The notes under the pieces: generated by a model | Databases searched by the model: none | What the model was told of the DNA's origin: nothing | Seen by the model: the letters and a program-made list of their open reading frames with translations, nothing else | Made by a program: the position numbers and the translations under genes | NCBI GenBank assembly: GCA_037501455.1 | Contig: CM074855.1 | Span: 34,381,001 to 34,445,000, forward strand | Source of the DNA: Lantana camara | Taxonomy: Eukaryota > Streptophyta > Magnoliopsida > Lamiales > Verbenaceae | Length of the DNA stretch: 64,000 nucleotides | Direction of reading: 5' to 3' | In this document: positions 43,901 to 53,532 of the stretch, in pieces | Layout: the number at the start of each line of letters is the position of its first letter | Numbering within the stretch: position 1 is the first letter of the stretch

Positions 43901-45593
43901 CATGTACATCCCGCTTTTTCTGCTTGATGGGTTTGAAAGAGGGATCCACATTAAGCCTATGGACAATGACGCTCGGGTCAATCCCTGTGAGGTCGGAGGC
44001 TTTCCATGCAAATACATCACTGTTTTCCCTGAGAAAATCAATCATCATGATCTGAGAAGGCCCCGAGAGGTTTGATCCTATCTGTGTAGTCTTATCCTTG
44101 TTTCCGGGCTCCAGCTCGATGGTAAGGAACTTCTCCGAGGGTTCGATCCTTATCTCAGGGAGAGAAAGTTCGAGCGCCCTCTTCTTTCCTGTCAAACGAT
44201 CACCGAGCGCGGGTCCACCCTCTACTGGCTCGTCCCCTTCCGAGGACGATCCACCAACGGTCCCTGGGGGAACATTCTCGAGGGGATTCTCCCCGTTGTC
44301 TCCCCTCTTCTTTTTGTTCTTCTTCTTGTTCAACTTTGCCCTTTTCCGTGCTGGGCTGTCCTCATCTAGATTGGGGAAATCCACCGATTTCTTGGTGGAA
44401 CCAATTTGGAAGGTTTTCTCCGCTTTTGGCTTTTTGAGGGACAGCATGTAACATTCCCAAGCCTCTCGCACATTGCACAGTACTTCTCCCACGCCCTCGG
44501 AAGTAGGGAATTTAATCTTCTGGTGGTAGGTGGAGATGATGGCTTTGAAATCCACGTGGGCAGGGCGCCCAATTATAATGTTATATGGAATGTCAATCTC
44601 CACCACCGCGTACGTTACCAAGAGGGTCTTGCGCTGAGGGGCTCGGCCGAACGAAGTAGCTAGGCGTATTTGCCCTCGTGGGACAACTTCCGAGCCTCCA
44701 AAGCCAATGAGGGCTGTTTTGAGAGGCTCGAGCGGAAGATCAGCCTTCATCTTTAAGAATGTAGAATAAGGCAAAACATTAACGGAGCTTCCACTATCCA
44801 CCAATACCCTTTTTACAACATGATTATGAACATCTAAACTAACCACCATGGGGCAATCTGAGGTTATACCCTCCCCATGGGGCGTTACAATATGTTCTAA
44901 ATCCCTATCATCAAAGCCTATTACATCATTCTCTCTAGACCTTTGAGCGCTTGGGCTCTGGATGGCGTAGATGGGTTTAGGCACTGCTGGGCGTTGGTTG
45001 TAGCTCCGGACATACCTCCGTCGGGAGGCGTTGGAATCCCCTCCTGACGAGCCCCCTGCAATCATATTTATGACTGCGAAAGGTTCGTTTTCTTGCTCAG
45101 GGGCCTTTCCTTTATTGCCCCGGCGGCTGCTGCTTTCAGGGGGTCCCCTACCCCTTGGGCTCCTCGATCGGGACGGGCTCCTCCTTCTTCTTCCGGCGCG
45201 CTCGTTGCATTGCTCATCATACCGCTCGAGCACCCGGACAAATTCCTTCAAGTGGCCCCCCGCGACGAGCCTCTGAATCTCAGCTTCCAACTGGCGGCAC
45301 TCATCCGTGTCGTGCCCCCTCTGCTTGTGGAATGCACAGTATTTGCTCGAGCGCCGAAGCGATTCCGTTTCTCTCATTTTGATGGGTCTCTTAAAGAGCT
45401 TTTTATCTGAGAGGTTGTAGACTTCTGAATTCGGCCTGGTGAGCGGGATTCGCTCGAATCGACGAGGGGGTGGTGGCGACCTTCTGCGCTCTTGAGGGCG
45501 CTCCTTCTTGATGGCCACATCCCGTCCCCGCTCGTGATGGGATCGCTCGTTCCTGGCCGGACTGTGATGCCGGGGACCATTCGTCCCATACAT
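40923..45593 (-). CDS. Gag(C-terminal)-protease-RT-RNase H-integrase polyprotein of Tat2
   Basis: The frame of 1556 residues is uninterrupted; the frame itself continues open to the breakpoint at about 45616. It starts inside Gag, so the ATG at 45593 is only the first Met of a truncated protein. Domains in order: RS/Arg-rich nucleocapsid with CAFHKQRGHDTDEC (residue about 87); aspartic protease DSGSS (about 266); RT with NDFTDLNKACPKDP and active site YVDDM (about 725); RNase H (LHTDGSSTSQGGGVG, VTNNEAEYEALVQGLN, GENERADALSKFAS). The integrase has zinc-binding residues (HNGSCGNHSGG, CPKCQFH) and catalytic D-D-E (IDIVG, SDNGSQF, GQAEV). The end is NLRRFYV. All catalytic residues look intact. 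The Gag N-terminal domain, PBS and true 5' LTR junction are missing, so the element cannot move alone. It is antisense to the aORF at 36799-39658. Confidence 0.93.
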   Translation of the reverse strand: MYGTNGPRHHSPARNERSHHERGRDVAIKKERPQERRRSPPPPRRFERIPLTRPNSEVYNLSDKKLFKRPIKMRETESLRRSSKYCAFHKQRGHDTDECRQLEAEIQRLVAGGHLKEFVRVLERYDEQCNERAGRRRRSPSRSRSPRGRGPPESSSRRGNKGKAPEQENEPFAVINMIAGGSSGGDSNASRRRYVRSYNQRPAVPKPIYAIQSPSAQRSRENDVIGFDDRDLEHIVTPHGEGITSDCPMVVSLDVHNHVVKRVLVDSGSSVNVLPYSTFLKMKADLPLEPLKTALIGFGGSEVVPRGQIRLATSFGRAPQRKTLLVTYAVVEIDIPYNIIIGRPAHVDFKAIISTYHQKIKFPTSEGVGEVLCNVREAWECYMLSLKKPKAEKTFQIGSTKKSVDFPNLDEDSPARKRAKLNKKKNKKKRGDNGENPLENVPPGTVGGSSSEGDEPVEGGPALGDRLTGKKRALELSLPEIRIEPSEKFLTIELEPGNKDKTTQIGSNLSGPSQIMMIDFLRENSDVFAWKASDLTGIDPSVIVHRLNVDPSFKPIKQKKRDVHGFRKRVIEEEVNKLLEAQYIEPILYPEWLCNVVLVPKSANKWRMCNDFTDLNKACPKDPYPLPRIDQLVDSTAGCELMSMMDAFQGYYQIFMAPEDLPKTSFVVHLGVYFFLVMPFGLKNAGATYQRLVNKMFEKEIRRSMEVYVDDMVVKSERQDSHLEDLKRTFSILRQYGMKLNPSKCTFGVQGGKFLGYMVSQRGIEANPEKIKAILEIPSPRNLWEVQVLVGKIISLNRFISRSADRNLPFFKTLRNARNFAWTEECERALQDMKAYLSSAPLLTKPVEGERLFMYLSVSSEATSAVLIAVRERKHLPVYYLSKTLQGAEKKYLEIEKFAFALINASRRLRPYFQAHSITVLTDQPLRQVLSKPDVSGRLIKWAIELSQFDLCFEPRTAVQAQVVADLLVERFSLEPTVAVNEGLWVLHTDGSSTSQGGGVGVALRNPDGIELDFAIKLDFQVTNNEAEYEALVQGLNISFQNGASRITAYVDLQLIASQIEGTYEARETPMVQYLSKAREIIGKFKEFHLLQVARGENERADALSKFASALEGTSERSVTFLRTEEPLIKERVATKIIAMIDPDEPCWLDDIVIFLRDGIPPTDKVEARKVRSKAPRFALDHEGRLFKKSFQGPPMRCLRPSQAKETLELIHNGSCGNHSGGRILAKKVLRSGFYWPTVLQDAIEFSRKCPKCQFHSNLPQLPAAQMIPIDVSWPFDQWGIDIVGPLPMAAGRKKFVILAVDYFTKWAEAEAVAKITFRIVRDFIWKNIICRYSIPRVLISDNGSQFIAADTREWCSELGIEQRFTSVGHPQANGQAEVTNRIILQHLKTMLESKKSEWAEELQGALWAYRTTPRAATGETPYSLVYGSEAMIPAEIVSESARVGYFEPQLNDGNRSLELDLLDERRDKAWAKIHHYKASVAQQHNKRVKERTFQLGDLVLKKVEVSRHVGKLDPNWEGPFKVVQLRANNTYTLETLQAERLPRPWNACNLRRFYV

Positions 45594-45616
45594 GTCTTCG
45601 AGCGCGAAGAACGGCT

Positions 45617-47042
45617 CGGCGACCTTTGTCCTGAAATTGACACATTTGGGAATTATTGGACACTTTTATCGCCGGAGTAATTTGTGTCCTAAAATTGCTA
45701 GTGGTAATCACTTCATGTCCCAATTTTGCATTTTTCCCTAAAATATATACATATTTATCAATAAGTCTCAAAGTAAATTCAACTTCTCTAATCGGATTTC
45801 TTGTTTAGAAAATGCTTTTCTATCTTTTAGTTTATTTATTTATATCAAAAGAAAATTACAAAATTGGGATATCAATTATCCTCGATTTCCATTTTTAAAA
45901 TTTTTCTGACGGTAAAATCGACTCATAACTCAAAAAAGGTTGCATTTCCGAGACAATTTTCTCCGGAAAAATGACATGTACGCCGAATATCACACATAGT
46001 TGACACATGTCATATTAAGTGTCACGTGCACATGGGTAATTCTATTATCCAACATAAGCCTTATTTATACAAAAATTTATATAAAAATATATTTCATTAT
46101 TATTATTATTGTTGTTGTTTTCCGATATCTTGATCAGATTCAACTTATTAAGGTGAGGGTGAATCAAAGGCCACGCCACTTATAAAGATGGCAGTGTAGC
46201 TACAAATTTTATAAATAAGACTATGTATATGTGATGGGTTCAGAAAGGTGAGGGTCCGAATCCGATCACTTTACGATTTGTATTTGTGGAGGAAACCACC
46301 GGAGCTTCGCCGGAAATGAGAAAGTGGATTCTACCTGTTGGGACAAGCACAATAAAAGTCAGAAGGCCAAGCTGGGGGAACTGGGGGTGATACCCAGTTT
46401 GGCTCTCCGACGCTCAAGTCAGTTCAAGGTATGAAGAAATGTAAGTTCAGTCACAGTTGCAGTGATGAAGAATGCTCACCAGTGTAGAAGATGACTTTAG
46501 CTATTTATAGTTGAGGGTCAAGGGCCCTTTGGTCATTTGCCTCAAGTGGTCCTGGCCGAATGTTGCCCTAACACGTGGCGCCGTGAGAAAGAAACCTAGG
46601 AGGAATCTTCTGCAAAAGCGGCCAAAAGTTAGTGCTGGCAACAGTGGCAGGTGCTCGGGCATGTACGTTGTGTCAGAGAGCCATTTGGGTGGTTGGTAAC
46701 GAGGGCTTAAGAGCGCGCTCGTGACAACCTGGAATATTGGAAGCCAAGATATCCGCTGAGGGGAATGAAGGCTCCAGTTCAAGTGACGAGCCAAAGGAGA
46801 GGCCACTCTGAGGGAGTGTGACGCTCGAAGAGGGCTCCCTTGGCACGTGGGCGTGCCAATCATTTAGTACGAAGGGCGCTCGTGAGAGTGACAGCGCTCG
46901 TTAGGTTTGACTCATGAAGAAGGATTGCGCTTGTTGGACTTAGCGCTTGTGAACTGATGGGTGCAACCTCGGGGAGACAGATGTCATCATCTCGGTGATG
47001 CCACGTGTCCTAACGTGGGACGATCGTATTTTGACCCCATCA
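45617..47042. repeat. 1426-bp duplicated block (right copy) fused to Tat2 gag
   Basis: It matches 34732-36157 end to end without indels. Its left end joins gag at CGGCGACC (45617-45624), where the sequence switches from gag into the middle of a MITE arm. It includes the flank with TSD ATATG at 46227-46231 and the LTR at 46232-47042. Confidence 0.92.
46232..47042 (-). mobile_element. Tat2 LTR, right copy
   Basis: 811 bp, TGATGGGGTC...GAACCCATCA on minus. It is flanked by ATATG on both sides (46227-46231 and 47043-47047), so this copy alone has the structure of a solo LTR with perfect TSD. It differs from the left LTR at about three positions. The shared motif lies at 46405-46421. Confidence 0.92.
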
Positions 47043-47566
47043 ATATGATTTCAATTATGTATTGGGTACTTTATTTATTTTATTTTTTTTAAGAGAGAGC
47101 GGGTCATGTGTATATATAGACGGATAATTGTACATTTCTTAATAGTTGGAATTAATTCTTTTTAATCAACTAATTGTCTATTCAAAATTTAAAGTAGTGA
47201 TAGATTATGAAATGTAAAAATGTAATTTTGATCGGGCAGCAATTCCGCTGGAATCTTCTTGATGTCATTATTGTTAGGAGCAGTTTGAAATAATTTCCCA
47301 TCAGTTTGAAATATTTTTACTTTACTTCCTATAAAATTATATAACATAATAGGATATAAATACTGCATTAGAACGTTTTAGTACTACATTTTGTGAAAAT
47401 TATACAACATTTTGAGAGGTATTTTAAGTACTACATTATGTGAAAATTATACGACATTTTGCCAAAATGGGAAGTTAAGTAAAAATATGATACCCAATTG
47501 GGGATTTATCTCACATTACCCGTTATCGTTATCTCCATCTATTGTGTCTTCTTTTAATTTTATTTA
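47043..47566. other. AT-rich flank of Tat2
   Basis: It starts with the target duplication ATATG. No gene seen. A short internal duplication around GTACTACATT(T/A)TGTGAAAATTATAC lies at about 47382 and 47428. Confidence 0.4.
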
Positions 47567-47760
47567 GTTTTTTTTTTTTTTTTTTTGGAAAAACTAAAAG
47601 ATGAGGGGGTTTTTTTTTATAAACGGTCCGAAGCCCTTTTTCGGGGCGCAACCCCCGGGATAGTATAAACGAAACGACACAGTTTACAAAGGAGTTTTAG
47701 ACCCTAAGCAAACAACGCAACCGTTAGTTGTTGCCGCTGTTCCTTACACTCGGCATTATT
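47567..47760 (-). mobile_element. 5'-truncated LINE (L1-type) 3' end
   Basis: On minus the sequence reads GGGGGTTGCGCCCCGAAAAA, then GGGCTTCGGACCGTTTATAA, then an A-tract and finally poly-A (T-run at about 47569-47586 on plus). GGGGGCTGCGCCCC...CGGCTTTTTATAA followed by poly-A is the usual 3' UTR style of plant L1 elements. Only the 3' tail is present. TSD not clear. Confidence 0.55.
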
Positions 47761-48329
47761 TCATTTTTGTTTTATTTCTTGTATCAGAGTTTTATTTCTA
47801 AAGCAATTCCAATATTAAGGAATGATCTATGATGCATGGATAAGGATACGAACACGGCGACATGGACACGACACGACTCGGATATTACGTTACGGATTTT
47901 TTTTTTGAAATTTTCCACGTAAGGAATGTCGAACACGGTATCCGATACGACAAGACACGATAAAATTATACTTTCAGAATTGTGCGTGCATCATAGGGAA
48001 TGATATATTAAAAGAACATGAAAGAATCATTCCTTCTATTGACAAATTCAATCTTAATATATATATATATATATATATAATTTCAGAAATATTCTTTCAC
48101 ATCAATTTCCATCTGGCTTTTACAACTACTGAGAGGACAATATTTTCGACAATGAGTAATTTTAGAAAATGAAATATGAAATGAAATTTGTCATATATAT
48201 ATAAATGAAACTCCGTACAGTTTTGTTTGTCAAAATAAAAATCTTTATGGATAAAAAAGATCTTTAGCTTAAGGACAAAAAAGAAAAATAATTGAATAGT
48301 TAAATTCTATTAGGTATTGTTGCATTGCA
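47761..48329. other. AT-rich intergenic sequence
   Basis: No gene seen. It contains an (AT)n tract at about 48058-48079 and a GGACACGACACGACTCGG repeat-like word at about 47863. Confidence 0.35.
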
Positions 48330-48993
48330 TGGGCCTATGTTTTTATTAAGAATAGGGTCGTCACGCATGGGCATGAGGTTTTATTAAGAATAGGGTCTTC
48401 CGTGGGTCGTATTTTAATCCATATCTGCCGTGGTATGGACCCGCCTTCCCCGTGGTCTTTTCACATCGCGACATTTGTCCTCTCGACCGTGGCAGTCGAC
48501 ACCCAATTAACCTTCCCCAACTTTTACTGCTCCGTGTCTCGATCGTTGGTCGTATCGAACCATTGACTCATCTCTCTCGATCCGTGGCTCTCGACCCTTA
48601 TCGAGCGCACAACGAACCAGCCCACTACCCCTTTCCTGGCTAAGTGGCCGAGCTTAGGTATAGTGGGCACCTGTCAGTTTGGGAAAGTGGCACGTAGACA
48701 CGGTAATTTCTCTCTCCTTACCCTATATAAAGACTCTCATTTATTACACTGGTAGGTTTTTTCACCTACCGCATTTACTGCACCTTTCACTTGATACACT
48801 CAACTCGACCTTGACTTGAGCGTCGGAGTGTCAACTCGAGTATCACCCCCACCTTCTCTGAGTTGGCCTCGAGCTCACGTTTCCTTTCATCCTTCTCAGA
48901 TTCCGAGCGAAGAACGGCGACTTCTCCTTCAACAAATTTAAGTGTTCGACCAGATATCCAGATCGATCCGTCATCGGAAATTTGACTCGATCA
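48330..48993 (+). mobile_element. Old Tat-type LTR (solo or relic)
   Basis: TATA box TATATAA at 48724-48730, and the motif TGACTTGAGCGTCGGAG at 48812-48828. Similar downstream order to the Tat1 LTR (GTGTCAACTCGAGTATCACCCC, then GAGTTGGC). It probably ends GACTCGATCA near 48993. The left edge is not clear and no internal sequence is attached. Confidence 0.5.
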
Positions 48994-49204
48994 ATATCCA
49001 ATTCAAAATTTAGCATAATTAGCTGATAAAAAAGTTTAATAGATAATATTTGATTGTAAATATGCGTTATTTGCAATAAATAAATCGAATATGAAATTAA
49101 CAATTTTTTTAAAGATCCAAATCCCACTTTCTATAATATGTAATAAATTATTTATTTTATAAATAAACAATCTTAATACTAACCAGTAAAAATAAAATTT
49201 AATC
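48994..49204. other. AT-rich spacer
   Basis: No gene or repeat structure seen. Confidence 0.3.
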
Positions 49205-49216
49205 GGTGGGTGTCGT
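49205..49216 (+). mobile_element. 5' end of a SINE split by the family C LTR
   Basis: GGTGGGTGTCGT joins, once the LTR is ignored, to GTGGTTGAGTGG at 52198, restoring a tRNA-like head with an A box. Confidence 0.5.
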
Positions 49217-52197
49217 TGTAGCACCCGCAACGTCGGGTCACCACATCCCCCGCATGCACCTAGACCCGAACCCACATATGAAATGAATTTCCATACATAA
49301 GCCCAAGTCTAAGCGAACGGGGACCTAAACACACACACTAAGCTAAGCGGGGCTAAGACCACACAGAGCGCGCTAAACAGTCAAACATATAAACGGAAGC
49401 AACAAACAGGATCCAAAAACGAGCCCAATAAAGCATATAACCATATACAATGGCCACATGACCCAAAATGAGATCGAGTTTACAAAAGTATCCAAAAGTG
49501 TCATACTAAGAATCCATATACATAATCATCATAAGAGTATCCAAAATGCGACATGTACATATGCAGACTCGACCTGAGCCAACAAGTACGACTCTACATG
49601 ATGCACTCCCCCACCTAGCTCGAGCAACCTGAAAGGGGGCTAAAGGAGAGGGTCAGTCTACAACTCGACTGAGTGAGGGGGCTAACGCACACCCACACAC
49701 ATAAATACATATGTAACAGAGCATATATCAGAATGGATGGTCATGAATCGGGCTAGGGTTTTGCATGCCAAATCGTTTCGAAACTTAACATATCATACAT
49801 AAAGAAAACCTATCCCGATTCATAATCCACCAATACAAACAAAAGCATACATCCGGCGAGTACGGACCTCCAACATCTCCTCAAATCATAACATAACATA
49901 AAATGCATAAATCATAAATATCAATCCAACCCTAACATCAACGGTGATCGGGAATCAAACCCTTTCCACCTGCAATACAGATACATACAGGGTAGCTAAC
50001 CCACACTATGTCTTCCCCGGTTATCCATCGAGGGCTCAAAGCACCATGCCTTCCCTACCTCCACGAGTCGCACGTGAATCTTTCAAATAGGAATCATGCA
50101 CAGGCCAAACCCGACAGCCCTTGTCGTCCCGGGCATTCCTTACCCACAATTCTCGGGGCCCATCATACCAATTCATACCAAACTTCCCATATTTCAGGGC
50201 ATACCTCGCTCATACCAAACATAACGTAAAAAAGAAGTTCAAAACACAAGCTTACGTATGCTCATACTTATACCCCTTTTCATAAATTCGAAACGTGTTC
50301 ATAAGGTCATAATCATAGATTAAGCATCCATATTTTCTATATAATAAATATATAGTCGCATGTGCGGTGATAAATCAATACATAAAGGCCATAGGATTCA
50401 TATTCTAAAAGAAAAGTCCTAAACCTCACCTTAAAGCAAAAGAGTAGGAGCAGAGGGGTCAAAACGAGCAAATAACCACCTAAACCTCGGGTTCGTCGGC
50501 TTCCGGGAGAGGCTCTGAAACACAAGAACACAACACCTGAGACTTAGACTCAAACATGTACCAAATAGACGCTCGGCAATGCCCATGAGTGCAAGGTATG
50601 CAAATGATGTAACACTTAAGTCATTCATGTTCATATCTTTCAAATAACGTATCAAATCAAAACATAAACTTAATACGAAACTCATAACACATAATTAGGC
50701 AAGTATACAAAGCATACATATCATATACGAGGCATAGAACGAGTAAACAAAGCAAGAAAGCAAGCAAACAACACACACACAAGCAAACAAGGGGCTAATG
50801 GCCGTTAGCCCCAAAACATACACAAGCCCTTAATGGTCGTTACCTAGGTCAGTGGCGACTGGCCTAGGACTAACGGCCGTAACCCCCTGATAACACACAA
50901 GGGGTTAACGCCCATTACAGGGATCAGAGGCCAGGGGTGATCGGGTAACGGCCATTACCCCCTCCAAGTCCAAAATGCCCTAACGGGCGTTAGTGCCTTC
51001 GGGGCTGGAATAGGTGCAATTTCCAACCCTAAACACCCCTGAAACTCACACTCAAGCTCCACAACTCCAAAATCAAGAAATAAAGCATGCTAAAGCTTCA
51101 GTTAGACAAGGATCCATATATCAAAACTCCATAAAAACAAGCCACAGATGAGCATACATCAAAAGCATAGCTTGAGTTCAAGTAAGGCCATGAAATGAGA
51201 CCAAATTCTTGCAAAACTTCATAAACATTAATGACAATCCAACAACCAAGCTTCTAACATTAAATAAAGCTCAAGATATGTAATTAATATCCCATCATGC
51301 TCAACATATCAAGCTCTAATCAACAAATAGGCAAGAGATACATATATCCTTCAAAACCTAACTATTTACATGTAATTCAAATCCAAGCTTCTCTAACATA
51401 AAAACAAGATTCAAGGAGTGTAAAGTGATCACCATAACAAGGAGAGCAAAAATCATGGATTACCTCAAGAGATTGGAGCAAGAAAGGCACAAAACTTGAG
51501 CTTAAGGATGCGAAAATTGAGGTTTGTACTTGGAGCTTTCTTCTTCCCTTTTCCTTCCCTCTTTGGTTCAAATTTCAGGTATGGGAGAGAGAGAATGAGC
51601 TAATCTCTTGGTTGGTAAAATCAAGGGATAGTACAAGGTCATGATAGGCTAGTCTCCAAGTGGCTCATAGGGTCGTTTTAGGTACGTAAGGCCAAAACCT
51701 GCATCGTTAGGGGTCGAAATGGCATTGAAAAAGGACAAGGCTTATTTCATTGTCTCCGAATCATCAATTCGAGTCCAATGGCGAAGACGGAACTCGATTC
51801 TGAGTTCCCTAGCTCAAGTTACGGATTAAAGACTCAAGAATGGCCAAATTTCAAATTGGCCCCAAAAGTTAAAACAAAGAGCAATTGAGTCCTGTAAAGA
51901 ACAATCAAATCCAAAACAAGTTTAAAGCTTTCAGTTAAGTCCAAAATCATATACGTCACATAATTCACGAAGTTAGCATGCTCGGAATTTAAATTCATAA
52001 GTCGAAACTTGAACGTATAGCACGAATTCATAGCACAGAGTCATGAGGGGCAAAACCGTATCGAATAATCCATTTAGTCACAAAAGAATATAAAACCAAG
52101 TAATAAATACATCAATTAACATGCGATTAAAAGAAAATACGAAAATCAAACTCACACGTGGCACAAACCTGTACGTGCAGACTAACGGGGTGTCACA
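49217..52197 (-). mobile_element. Solo LTR of gypsy family C
   Basis: 2981 bp. On minus it starts TGTGACACCCCG (52197) and ends GCGGGTGCTACA (49217), the same ends as families A and B. It contains six palindromes (50791-50995; core TAACGGCCGTTA), a splice-flanked micro-exon at 50430-50514, and the hairpin CAGTC...GACTG within 49650-49678. The flanks GTCGT (49212-49216) and GTGGT (52198-52202) match at four of five bases, consistent with a solo LTR and one mutation in the TSD. No internal region is present. Confidence 0.8.
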
Positions 52198-52386
52198 GTG
52201 GTTGAGTGGAAGGAACTCATTCATTCTTAACCAAAAGGTTAGGGGTTCGAATCTTTATTTTGGGTATGGAGTAACTTTAAATTTCCTAGCCAACTGTTCT
52301 ACTATATAAGGTGCCTACAATTCAGCGAGGGGACTAATTATTATAGTCTACGGTGGATACTTTGATTTAGAGGGGGAAAAAAAAAA
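52198..52386 (+). mobile_element. tRNA-derived SINE (main part)
   Basis: Pol III A box TGGTTGAGTGG at 52199-52209 and B box GGTTCGAATC at 52243-52252, followed by a body of about 110 bp and an A-run at about 52377-52386. It belongs to a different SINE family from the ones at 53407 and 63388. Confidence 0.65.
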
Positions 52387-53387
52387 TTAACTAAAAGTTC
52401 AACATATGCATTATTGTTTTTAATAATATATCTTTAACTATGTTTGTAAAAAGAAAATATAGACGTGTTTTATTAATAATATTAACTTAACATATTTTTT
52501 CAAATGTATATAAGTAAAAGTAATAAATAATTCATTATATAGTATTTTTAAAGTAAATATTATGCATTTATGTTTAATTTTTAAATAAACTTTATGTTAA
52601 TCGGGTCAGATCGTTTGATCCCAAACGATTATATATTTTACGTTAATCGGGTCTTATAGTATCAATGAATTTAGATTCTATAGGATCGAATTAACCAAAT
52701 CTTCTTATCGAATTGGGGTTTGGATTTTGTGATCCGATCCAAATCTAATTAACAAGCAAAACCTTTCACTTAATACCTTAATTACAAACCAAACAAAATA
52801 AATGGGCCTTAGTAAACTGTGGCCTGTAATCTCCTTAATGTGGACATCGAAGACCTAATAATAATGAAAATGGAGAAGAAAAGCTGAGGTGGTACGTTTC
52901 TGTACAAGTCGTTGTCCCGTTTCCCATTAGCCCTATTCGATATCAACCGTTTAACTAAAGATGGCAAAGTGGAAAATCTAATTGTGGCCCCAAAAGAATT
53001 CATTTTTACATGAGAATTCGATTGGTGGGGTTGAACATCACATGATTATTTAAACTTTATCTGCCTAGCAATGATGGAACCAACAGGCAATATGGGCCAT
53101 TTCTCACATGCTGTCTTCAAGATTTTTTCGATTGTGTAACCTCTTATGTGGCATAATTTCGGGACTGATAGGCGTTGCTCACAAGGGAAATTTTAGCTAT
53201 TTTTCGTGTGATTAATGAAAAATTCACTGAGAATATTTGATAGTAAATTTAATGTACTTATTGTATGATTAGCAAAATATTGAAATGAATCCAAGGGAGA
53301 TTGTTTGTGAATAGTTCAGAACTCGATGTGTTGTGGGTATTTAACTTTGCAAAGAAGTTAGCCCTGGAAGGGCATTATCCAAGAAAT
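52387..53387. other. AT-rich intergenic sequence
   Basis: No gene seen. A duplicated phrase TTA(C/T)GTTAATCGGGTC occurs at about 52592 and 52640. Confidence 0.35.
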
Positions 53388-53406
53388 AACTTGGTTTTAG
53401 TAAGAT

Positions 53407-53513
53407 GTCAACAGGGGTTGGCCAAGTGGTTTGAGGGTTGATTCTCGAAGGCAAAGATCGGGGTTCAAATCCCTCTGGCCACTAGGGGGGTGTGTGTTAA
53501 AAAAAAAAAAAAA
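53407..53513 (+). mobile_element. tRNA-derived SINE with clear target duplication
   Basis: 107 bp with A box (TGGCCAAGTGG), the segment TTCTCGAAGGCAA, B box GGTTCAAATCC and a poly-A end. The 19-bp duplication AACTTGGTTTTAGTAAGAT (53388-53406) recurs as AACTTGGTATTAGTAAGAT at 53514-53532 (one mismatch). Same family as 63388-63493. Confidence 0.88.
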
Positions 53514-53532
53514 AACTTGGTATTAGTAAGAT

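Noticed and set aside
53407..53513. Possible genuine tRNA gene (A and B boxes)
   Set aside because: The cloverleaf does not close and a poly-A tail and long target duplications are present, so it is a SINE. The same applies to 63388-63493 and 52198-52386.
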